A stretch of 64,000 nt of DNA from Ceratothoa steindachneri. Lineage: Eukaryota > Arthropoda > Malacostraca > Isopoda > Cymothoidae. Positions 11,289 through 19,652 of this stretch are shown here, one piece after another (within the stretch, counting starts at the first letter, position 1; the number at the start of each line of letters is the position of its first letter). Under the pieces are notes generated by a model that was given only the letters and a program-made list of their open reading frames with translations, did no database searches and was not told the DNA's origin. The position numbers were made by a program, and so were the translations under genes. The stretch lies in the NCBI GenBank assembly GCA_963969495.1, contig OZ018333.1, positions 11,646,136 to 11,710,135 on the forward strand. Direction: 5' to 3'.

Positions 11289-14200
11289 TAGAGTGCAAGT
11301 GATGAATGTGAGAGAAGGATTGTCAAATCGTGGAGTGAATTGGGGTCAGAGAGTGAATAGGTGTATGTGTGTTAAAATTAAGTGTGGAGAACGAGAAGTT
11401 AGTGCATTGATTGATACAGGATGTAAGGTGAATGTGGTGTACTATGAAGCATTTGTAAGAATGAAAGTAAGTGAAGTTAAGGATTGTGGATATCATTTGA
11501 CTGGATTAGGTGAACAGGATGTGCCGATTGTTGCAAGGTTTAGAGAGAGTGTTTTGATTGCCGGTGTCCGGATGAATGAAGATGAATTTTGTGTTGTAGA
11601 AGGTGCAAACAAGAAGTATGACATGCTATTAGGTTATAAGTTTTTGAAAGCGAATGGTATTGTGATTCACCCTGATTTAGAGATGATTGAATGTAAGAAG
11701 GATGGAAGTATGAAGTGTCAATGGTATGTGAATCCAGATGGAAGTGTGAGAGTGAACATCATGAAAGGTCTGGAGGTATATGCGATTGAGAGTGTGCCTG
11801 TCAAGCAGAATGAAACATTGAGTGTAAGGATTGGATGGAATTCGGATGTTGAGATAAATGAGAATGATGGGAATATTTATGTCTTGGATGGTAGTGCTGC
11901 GAACTATCGATTAAGGCGAGTGGTGCATGTGTTTGATGGTATAATTGATATGAAAGATCCGCGTGTCTGCATACAAGTTTGGCCTGATCTGCGAAGGAAG
12001 AGTCTTAGAGGAGTGCAAGTGGGAGATAAATTGGGTGTGTTAAATACAGTGGTGAATATGGAGAATGATATGCATGTGGTGAATGCAAATGTGTTTTCCG
12101 TGAGTGTAACGTCGAATGTTTGGAAGTATGAAGATTTGATTGAGCAAGTGAAATTGGAAGAAAAGTTGAGTGAATGTGAGAAGCAAAAAGTTTACAGGAT
12201 GTTGTGGAATAGGAGAGGTGCTTTGAGTCAAGGGGATGAGGACTTTGGCAACGCTCGCTTGCCTGAGTTCAAAATAATTTTGAGTGACGATATGCCAATA
12301 TATCAAAGGCCTCGTCATTTCCCTGCCCCTGTGGCTCAAGAGATTGAGGAACAGTGTGAGGAATTAGAGAGAATTGGCGTGATTGAGCCGAGTGTGAGTG
12401 CCTGGAATAGTCCGATTGTACCTGTACGAAAGCCAGATGGACGTTTGCGACTGTGTATTGACTATAGAAGAGTGAATGAACGAACGTTGAAAGACAAGTT
12501 TCCTATGAGTGTTGTGTCTGAATGTGTGTACAGTATGTATGGAATGAAAGTGTTTTCTAAGATGGATCTGGTACGTGGATACTACCAGATGCCTGTGGCT
12601 GAAGAGAGTAGACCTATTACGGCGTTCTCTACCTCAAAGCGCCATTATCAGTTTAGAAACCTGAGCTTTGGGTTGGCGAATGCCCCAGCTGCTTTTCAGC
12701 GTGCTATGAATGTAGAGTTGAGTGGTTTTCCGTGTAAGAATGTACGAGTGTTTTTGGATGATATTTTGGTGATGAGTGAGAACATGGAAGAACATATGAC
12801 CTTGGTGAATGATGTTTTAAGAAAGTTGGAAGAGGTTGGTGTCAAAGTGAAGTTGTCTAAATGTGTATGGTTTGCTAGTGAAGTTGAGTTTTTAGGACAT
12901 AAGGTGAGTGCGGTTGGATTGCGTAAATCGGAGAAGTTCGTGGGAAAGGTTAGGAATTTTCCTAAGCCTACCACAGTGAGAGAGTTGCGTGGATTTCTTG
13001 GTTTAGTTGAGTTTGGAAGAAAGTTTATGAAAGATTGTTCAGGTGTAATGAAACCGTTGAGTGTATGGACTGGGAAAAAGAAGAGTACTGTGATTAAGTG
13101 GAATGACTCTATGAATGCAGCGTTTGAAAAGTTAAAAGCGGAAGTTGCAAAAGATGTGGAACTTGCGTATCCAGCATATGGAACGAATGCAGGAATGCTT
13201 GAAGTGTATACGGATGCAAGTGGTCATTCGATGGGTGGATGTTTGATGCAAGATCAAGTTGTGAATGGGGTTGAAAGAAAGCGAGTAATTGCGTATGTTT
13301 CCAAGGCATTTAGTGTGGCAGAGCGTGCATATTCAACGATTGAAAGAGAGCTGGCTGCGTTAAGATTCTGTCTCAAGTCGTTACGACCATTTCTGTATGG
13401 AGTACGGTTTGTAGTGAGAACAGATCACCAGCCACTAGTGTATTTGCAGCGTATGAGGTTAGTTGATAGTAGGCTTGCAAGGACGATAGAGGATTTGAGT
13501 GATTTTGATTTTGTGGTTGAGTATTTGCCAGGTGAAAGGAATGTGATTGCTGATTTGATGTCACGTTTGCCTTGTAGTTTGAATGAGAGTGAGGTTGTAA
13601 GCATAAATCCTGAGTATTTGCCAGCAGGTGTAGTTGTTGGAAGAAAATGTAAGGGTGGAGGTGATTCTATGTTCGAAAGTGTGTTGTATGGTTTACGAGA
13701 CTTGGTGAAAGATGGATTGCTTGGAAAGGTGCCAGAAAGTGTGAATGCATTACGAAAGGTGGTTATGGAAGAAGCGTGTAAGAGACCAGAGCAATTGGGA
13801 ATGGAAAATTCAAGTAGGTTAAGAAAAGAGTTGAGAAGTATGTGTATGCCAGGAGTGATGATGTTTCAGGAAGTGTTAGCGATAGTGAGTAAGCTGTTTG
13901 GTGTGAGAGTATATGTGCATTATGGTGTGGAGAAGCCAGTGATGTATCGTGGTAAAGGTGTAGACCGAGTGAATGGGTGTGAGTTGCATCTGCAATGTTT
14001 GAGTGGTGTGCATTATAATTGGCTGATTGAGAAGAAGAATTATGTAAGAAGAGAGATTGACTACGTTTGCGAAGGAATTGTTCCTGTTAGTGAAGATGAA
14101 GGTTTGGATGCTGCAGAAGTGTTTGTGGAACAGACCGAAGTGTTGAATATAATGTGTGAACATGGACTTGAAGAGAGAGTGCAAGTTACCTTGACTATGA

Positions 14201-16350
14201 ATGGGAAGAGCTATTGTGGAATGATTGACACAGGTGCGCAAATTTCCTTGGTGAATGCAAAAGTTGTGCGTGATGTTGATAATATGAGTTGGAATGTTTC
14301 TAGAAAGGGTGTGACAGTTTCGATAAGTGGACTCGGAAGTGGACGTATTATGGCATGGGAGGAAGTGAGTTTGTCTGTAAGCATGGGGAAGTTGAATGAT
14401 ATATTGCATGAATTTGTTGTGCTAAGTGAGAATGAATTACCTTATTGTTTTCTGTTTGGGATTGATTTTCTGCGTAAGAATAGGATTTCAGTGGATGTAT
14501 GTAATGAATGTTTAGTGAAAGATGGTGTAACAGTTGGGAAGTTGCAGAGTGAGCTTGTAGGCTCAACTGGATTTGTAGGAGTGGCAGGTGTCAATTTGAG
14601 TGAAGAGCTGTTGACTGCTGAAGATATAGAGAGCATGCAAGAGTCATGTCCGATGGTGCGTGAATTGAAAGATAGCGTGATGACCAGTGTTCCTGTGAAT
14701 GAATGGAGTTGCATATTAAGAGAGTTTAGAAGGTTTGCTGGAAAGTTTGTAGTGTGCAAGGGTTTAGTGTATTTTGTGCAATGTATAGATGATGAGGATG
14801 TATATATTCCGGTGTTTTCCGTGTGTGGCACGATTGGAATGGTGAAGATTGTGCATGATAGGTTTGGACATATGGGTAAGAATAAATTGTGGGAATGTAT
14901 GAAAGGATGTATATTTAGTCCCTTTTTGAGAAAGATTTGCGTGGACGTAGCGACTACGTGTGAAGTGTGCCAGAAGAGAAAGTATCAGAGAGTGTATGCC
15001 GCCCCACCTGTATTAAAGTTGAGTGTGAATGAACCCTTTGAAATGGTAGCGATCGATTGCGTGTCTTTTCCGAGGACTGCAAGAGGGTATGTAGGGATGA
15101 TTGTGATGGTGGATCATAAGAGCAAATTTGCGTATGCTGCACCTGTGACAAATAAATCTTCATTGACTGTTGCTAGAGAAGTGAGTGAGAGAATGTTGCC
15201 CATGTGCATGTGTAAGCCTGTGCGAATGTTGAGTGACAATGGACCTGAGTTTGTGGGACGTGCTTTTGAGGAGATGTTGAGTGAATGGGGAATAGATCAT
15301 GTGCGAACGACGCCGTATATGCCTAGTGCAAATGGTTTGGCTGAAAGGACGATAAGAACTTTGAGTGAGATGTTACGATTGATGGTGAAAGATGGGAAAG
15401 AATGGGATGAATGTTTGGGAAGAGTGCTTTGGGCGTATAACATGACAGTACATAAGGCGATTGGAATGTCACCATGTAAGTATTTGATGAACTTTGAACG
15501 AATGATTAGGCCACATATGGGACTTAGTGAGAAGGATCGTGAGTTGTGGAGAAAAGGGAATGAAAGGTTTGAAAGTTTTTCTGTGGGTGATAAAGTACTA
15601 AAGGAGATTGAGACAAAAGGTAGACTGAATGTGGATAAGTTGAAAGAGAAATTTGAAGGTCCATTTGTAGTAAGAAAGGTTTGGTCAAATGGGGTAAGTT
15701 ATGTGATAGTTCGTGAAAGAGAGGATGGAAGTTTGGATGAACGTAGAGCGCATCAAGGTCAGTTGCGAAAGTGGCGTGAACCTCCTGAATATTTGGTGCA
15801 ACATCCGGTGAATGAATATCTGTCTGAAAGAATGGAAGACTGTGAAATGGTGGATGATATAGCTAGTGTTTTAGAGGGGAAGCAGTTAGTGTTAGTTGAA
15901 CATCGAAGGGGGAAGCGTAAGAGTAAACGGTTGAGAAAGGATGAATGGATGGAACAGTTTGGTGAGAGTGATGTGAGAGAGTTTTCTGGGTTTGTGCAAG
16001 ATCGAGATGGAGTATATGATAGAACGTACAGTATTTGTAAGTTTCCGTTGAATGAGTCTGAGTCTATGCTAGAGAGTATAAATGGGATAAGTGCGAAATT
16101 GGAACAAGAGTCGATAAATGCTATGAAAGAATGGGAAGGTTTGATGGATGTAGTAGAGAGGTTAGTTGAGGATTTGAGTGGGATTGGTCAGGGAATGTCG
16201 GATGTGTGTGTGGATGAAGTACATAGAGAAGGGGCCATGGACAGACATGAGGAGACATTACGACAGATGACAGAGACAGTTGATGGACCTGTGACTAGGA
16301 GGAGAGGCAGAGTGAAAGAGTATGACTGGGTGATGTCGAAAGCATTGTGA
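11248..16350 (+). CDS. pol: Gypsy Pol polyprotein with OTU-like and second protease-like domains
   Basis: Made as a Gag-Pol fusion; residue 1 here is the codon at 11,293 (1,685 codons; first ATG at 11,302). Order: retropepsin (ALIDTG, D41); RT (PDGRLRLCIDYR, D425, FLDD at 487-490); RNase H (VYTDAS D641, RTDHQ D711); then a domain at about 775-915 resembling OTU cysteine proteases, with GGGDSMFESV where the nucleophile Cys of GDGNCLF would be (Ser 792) and VHYN (H907) as the terminal His motif; a second retropepsin-like unit (MIDTGAQISL, D979, to FGIDFLRKN); integrase with an HHCC finger (H1188, H1193, C1223, C1226), D1255, D1315, E1351 (D,D35E) and a GPF motif (1456-1458). About 185 C-terminal residues are unassigned. 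No stop interrupts the frame. The OTU assignment is by motif and spacing only. Confidence 0.88.
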   Translation, partial: GKLRNERVPSGEFSRVQVMNVREGLSNRGVNWGQRVNRCMCVKIKCGEREVSALIDTGCKVNVVYYEAFVRMKVSEVKDCGYHLTGLGEQDVPIVARFRESVLIAGVRMNEDEFCVVEGANKKYDMLLGYKFLKANGIVIHPDLEMIECKKDGSMKCQWYVNPDGSVRVNIMKGLEVYAIESVPVKQNETLSVRIGWNSDVEINENDGNIYVLDGSAANYRLRRVVHVFDGIIDMKDPRVCIQVWPDLRRKSLRGVQVGDKLGVLNTVVNMENDMHVVNANVFSVSVTSNVWKYEDLIEQVKLEEKLSECEKQKVYRMLWNRRGALSQGDEDFGNARLPEFKIILSDDMPIYQRPRHFPAPVAQEIEEQCEELERIGVIEPSVSAWNSPIVPVRKPDGRLRLCIDYRRVNERTLKDKFPMSVVSECVYSMYGMKVFSKMDLVRGYYQMPVAEESRPITAFSTSKRHYQFRNLSFGLANAPAAFQRAMNVELSGFPCKNVRVFLDDILVMSENMEEHMTLVNDVLRKLEEVGVKVKLSKCVWFASEVEFLGHKVSAVGLRKSEKFVGKVRNFPKPTTVRELRGFLGLVEFGRKFMKDCSGVMKPLSVWTGKKKSTVIKWNDSMNAAFEKLKAEVAKDVELAYPAYGTNAGMLEVYTDASGHSMGGCLMQDQVVNGVERKRVIAYVSKAFSVAERAYSTIERELAALRFCLKSLRPFLYGVRFVVRTDHQPLVYLQRMRLVDSRLARTIEDLSDFDFVVEYLPGERNVIADLMSRLPCSLNESEVVSINPEYLPAGVVVGRKCKGGGDSMFESVLYGLRDLVKDGLLGKVPESVNALRKVVMEEACKRPEQLGMENSSRLRKELRSMCMPGVMMFQEVLAIVSKLFGVRVYVHYGVEKPVMYRGKGVDRVNGCELHLQCLSGVHYNWLIEKKNYVRREIDYVCEGIVPVSEDEGLDAAEVFVEQTEVLNIMCEHGLEERVQVTLTMNGKSYCGMIDTGAQISLVNAKVVRDVDNMSWNVSRKGVTVSISGLGSGRIMAWEEVSLSVSMGKLNDILHEFVVLSENELPYCFLFGIDFLRKNRISVDVCNECLVKDGVTVGKLQSELVGSTGFVGVAGVNLSEELLTAEDIESMQESCPMVRELKDSVMTSVPVNEWSCILREFRRFAGKFVVCKGLVYFVQCIDDEDVYIPVFSVCGTIGMVKIVHDRFGHMGKNKLWECMKGCIFSPFLRKICVDVATTCEVCQKRKYQRVYAAPPVLKLSVNEPFEMVAIDCVSFPRTARGYVGMIVMVDHKSKFAYAAPVTNKSSLTVAREVSERMLPMCMCKPVRMLSDNGPEFVGRAFEEMLSEWGIDHVRTTPYMPSANGLAERTIRTLSEMLRLMVKDGKEWDECLGRVLWAYNMTVHKAIGMSPCKYLMNFERMIRPHMGLSEKDRELWRKGNERFESFSVGDKVLKEIETKGRLNVDKLKEKFEGPFVVRKVWSNGVSYVIVREREDGSLDERRAHQGQLRKWREPPEYLVQHPVNEYLSERMEDCEMVDDIASVLEGKQLVLVEHRRGKRKSKRLRKDEWMEQFGESDVREFSGFVQDRDGVYDRTYSICKFPLNESESMLESINGISAKLEQESINAMKEWEGLMDVVERLVEDLSGIGQGMSDVCVDEVHREGAMDRHEETLRQMTETVDGPVTRRRGRVKEYDWVMSKAL

Positions 16351-16399
16351 ATGAATGAAGATGGGGATTGAGACATGGTGAGGTGAGGCGAATTTAGCT

Positions 16400-16407
16400 G
16401 GGAGGGA
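16400..16407 (+). promoter_or_regulatory. Polypurine tract
   Basis: GGGAGGGA directly abuts the TG of the 3' LTR and would prime plus-strand DNA synthesis. Confidence 0.8.
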
Positions 16408-17401
16408 TGTAGTAGTTTGGTTGTCCGCCTCCCCTCCCCTATGTCTAATCTCTTTCTTCTTTTGCAGAATGTGTGTGGGTGTGGATCGTGTGATCACCGT
16501 CTTTACTTTGTGTGGGGGGACTCGATGGATCTCTATCGTGCTCCCCCATTCATCTCCTGTTTTCTTTTTAGGCGGATTCTTTCAGCATATATTTTTAGTT
16601 AGAAAGTATAGGTAAAAGTTTGGAAGTCATTAGTTGTGACTGAAGAAGGAAGAACCGCCTGGACGGAGGATAGGTGAGTGAAGATTGTGTGAGAGTGGAT
16701 ATGGTTGAATGAGTTAGGAGTAAAGATGTTTGAGTGTGGCAGTGAATAGGTGACTGAATGTGCCTTCTCTTTTCCAGTTCCGTGGTACCGATTGTCGCCG
16801 ACATCTGGCTTTTGGATACGGCTGAAGCCAATCTTGACTCGTGTGGCAGAAAAGGGACGCATTGATTGGGGCCTGAGCCCTCGCACTTTCCGCTCTGACT
16901 AGAGCCACCACTTCCTCATCCTTGAGTGCAAATCATTCGCCTTGGCTGAAGTGAACTTCCAGTCCCTTAAGAAAAGGGAACCTCTCTTCCCTCAAGAAAG
17001 CGGGCCCGCCTCCCTTTCCCTCCCCCTCCCCCTCCCATACCGGTAATAGTGCTCCCAGAGCTGAAGAAAGTAGAACAGACTCACATGGTGGCACTGGGCA
17101 ATCTGTTTGTGAAGCCCTAAACATTTCCTATTTGCGTGTGTGTGGCCAGGGTATAGTTGTAAGGCCCACTATATATCTATATATATATAAATATCTTTGG
17201 TTGTGGTTTAAGATAGATAATATTTTGGAAATTGGGTAATTTACATTTTTGTTTTTTGGGGTTGTGGTTAATTTCTTTTTTGTGTGTAAATTAAATTTAG
17301 AAAATACTCTCTCTCCTCAATACCCTCTTCTTGAACCACCGAGCGGACCTTGTCAGGGCGGCGGGAATCTTTGGCCGGGGAATCGCGATCCCGCCGCTAC
17401 A
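16408..17401 (+). repeat. 3' LTR of the Gypsy element
   Basis: A 994-bp copy offset exactly 7,922 bp from the 5' LTR. I saw no difference on reading both, and their short open frames translate identically. It includes the terminal hairpin (17,358-17,366 with 17,389-17,397). The target duplication ACGT follows at 17,402-17,405. Confidence 0.92.
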
Positions 17402-17536
17402 ACGTGACATACCAAAACTCACTCAGGCTGGTTGTAACACTTATCTGTTAAACCAGATGGAGTTCAGCCAGGAAATTTGGTTTGTTATATCCAAAATTCG
17501 TTATATTGAGGTTCATTATATCAAGGGTTTACTGTA

Positions 17537-18551
17537 TATACAAGATGAAGTATATTTATTTCTTTTAATTTAAATAAACATTTATTTAATTAAAAAATCT
17601 GTTAATCTACTTTTAAACAATAACAACAATTAACTTTGCTTTGGTTGCTCCATTGGTTGCAACATTTCTGACAGTAGACTACAAGTACAGCACATAACAG
17701 TATTGGAGAGCTGTCCCAAATGGTCATGTACAGAACAGCAAAACTGCTTTATAACAGCCAGCTAATGATTGTTGATGTACTCAGTCATGGTTCATTCACT
17801 AAATCACTGAATGACCAGCACTGAAATTTGCTACCCACATATTTCTTTCATCTCTGTGTCATCCTGAGAATGAATTTTGACAGGTTTGTATAAATATAAA
17901 ATACTAGTTCTTAAATTCATTTGTAAGCAATGTATCTAATTATATTAGTAACCTTTCCTAAGGGGTCCATGAGCTAGCTAGCTAGCATAGGCCTAGTCCA
18001 ACTGAATGTAGCTACCTAACATTAGCTAGCACAGAGCAGCTCTGGTTTAGTTACTTTATTAGCTTTGATATATGTATCACCTCTTTTGCTTAGTTGCTTT
18101 ATGGCTCATCTTTCATTTATTAGCTAGTAAATCTAGTTAAGCTAATCATAATTTGTAAAAATTGTATTATCTAGCGTGTGCAGCTTGATGGAGGTTCAAA
18201 CTGGCATGTCACAAGGACATCAGATTGTAGTTTTGAGCGTCATTTAGACAGACATAGCCTATACTAATATGTATTTATAAAGAATGATACTCTTATTATA
18301 ATAGCCCATCGTAACCTAGCTTATATAATATGTAGCCTATTCTAGTAATAGCCTATAATATTCATCTAGTTATTTTTCTATTCTTGAGGATTTATGTAGG
18401 CTAGTTGATAAGTTATATGAACTTAAACTCACAAGTTTGAGTATGTATAAATGATAATTGCTGAGAAAAAGAGAAAAAAACAGAAAGAAGAAAAGCAAAT
18501 TTAAATATTTAATAGTTTGATTTGCATTCACCAATATTTTATGCTTCCTGA
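17537..18551. other. AT-rich DNA, no gene seen
   Basis: No supported coding frame. A short GAGCTAGCTAGCTAGC run occurs near 17,971. The sequence may belong to the flank of the hAT element that follows. Confidence 0.35.
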
Positions 18552-19087
18552 ATGCCAAAGAAAGAGGGAAAACTTAGGTTGATAAGAAAGCAGCTGGAAA
18601 ATGCTGTAAGAGGCAGCCGCTCTTTGGAAAGTTGGGTACAAAGCATTAAAGGAGGAGTTGAAGTTAAAGCTAGGTATTTAGGCCTCACTGCTATCTATAA
18701 GCCTGTCCTGCATAGCCATACATGGATTAGGTATCACAGAATCTGTTGCATAAAGAAAGCTCATCTTGAAAAGAAACGTCTTATATTTACATTGACCAAC
18801 AATAGACCCCTTTTTCTTCTTATCTAAATTTTTGTTTATGGCAAAATTGTAACATTATTCTACAAGAGTGTCACTGTATACAGTGCAGTCCAATTCTAAT
18901 CAATATTATAATATAAATATTGCCATCTTTTCCACCTTATATGAAGAATGTACATACAGTGAGGAAAATATCAGAGAGGAAAGAGACACTACAGAATATG
19001 CTTTGGAGATAAATGATGATGAGGCTGAGGAAAGAGAGGATATAGAGGATGCTATGGAAAGAGGTGATGATGATGAAGTTGAGGAAA
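18552..19087 (+). pseudogene. Possible N-terminal part of the hAT element
   Basis: An open frame from 18,552 (MPKKEGKLRLIRKQLE) and an acidic stretch at about 18,950-19,087 (EEREDIEDAMERGDDD) precede the LINE insertion. The acidic tandem units resume right after the LINE at 25,241, so this DNA and the hAT transposase relic at 26,030-27,860 were contiguous before that insertion. Whether these frames were part of the transposase is unclear. CAGTGCAG at 18,881 could be a hAT terminus, but no 8-bp duplication supports it. Confidence 0.35.
19075..19087. repeat. Target-site duplication of the LINE, left copy
   Basis: GAAGTTGAGGAAA, repeated at 25,241-25,253 at the other end of the LINE. The insertion lies in an acidic-coding minisatellite whose units share GTTGAGGAAA, so part of the match could be due to the minisatellite. 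Confidence 0.75.
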
Positions 19088-19652
19088 TTTTTTTTAATTT
19101 TTTTTATAGAGCCCATCTGGCAACTGCCCACTTCGGCATAAGTCGCCGGAAACATGACACAGCCGAGAACTAGGCTACTTTAAAATAAAAATATGAAAAC
19201 ATAACTGGTAAAAATGAGAAAAACTTAATAATTAGGAAGCAATCTCCAGCAGCGGGGGTAGGTCCCCCTCACCCCGGTGCAGGAGCGTGCAACCTACAAA
19301 AAAACAATAACAAACAAAAAACAAAACAAAAAAGGAATCTTTTTAAATAAAGGGGAAAGCCCGGCCTCCCCCAAAAAGTCCACAAGTCAATGTGCACAAA
19401 CTCGTCCCGAGCACAAGGGAACAGGCGGTGGCGACCCCGCCCATCCCAGTACTGGGACAGGTATCGTGCGCGAAGATCACCCAGACTGGGGGATGACGCA
19501 GTCGTCGCAATAGAGCGCTGGTGAGCGCTCCATCAGATAGCGATGCGTCACACGAGTATGTCTGATTCGGAGACGACAGAAAGCGACCTGAAGCCGTTGC
19601 GGCATTGGGGGATAGGTCCATGGGAACAGTCAGGGCTCAGTGGCACGCAACT

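Larger units (their letters stand above)
8486..17401 (+). mobile_element. Full-length Gypsy (Ty3-type) LTR retrotransposon
   Basis: The 8,916-bp element has two 994-bp LTRs, a primer-binding site, gag, pol, and a polypurine tract abutting the 3' LTR. It is flanked by the 4-bp duplication ACGT (8,482-8,485 and 17,402-17,405). Both ORFs are open and the LTRs look the same by eye, so it is young and possibly active. RNase H precedes integrase, which is the Gypsy order. There is no env: pol ends 57 bp before the 3' LTR. Unusual points are an OTU-like domain and a second aspartic-protease-like domain in pol and a sense strand very poor in C. Confidence 0.92.
7268..17534 (+). mobile_element. pogo-like MITE split by two LTR insertions
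   Basis: The left end reads CAGTAAACCCTCGACATAAC and the reverse complement of the right end (17,534 inward) reads CAGTAAACCCTTGATATAAT, giving terminal inverted repeats of over 20 bp. TA dinucleotides flank both ends (7,266-7,267 and 17,535-17,536), as expected for Tc1/mariner/pogo elements. Removing the solo LTR (7,333-8,342) and the Gypsy element (8,486-17,401) with their 4-bp duplications leaves about 335 bp with no transposase, so this is a non-autonomous element. It is the oldest layer of a three-layer nest. Confidence 0.8.

Noticed and set aside
13876..14409. Antisense frames within gag-pol rich in His, Ser and Thr
   Set aside because: They follow from the lack of C on the sense strand, which removes stop codons on the other strand.
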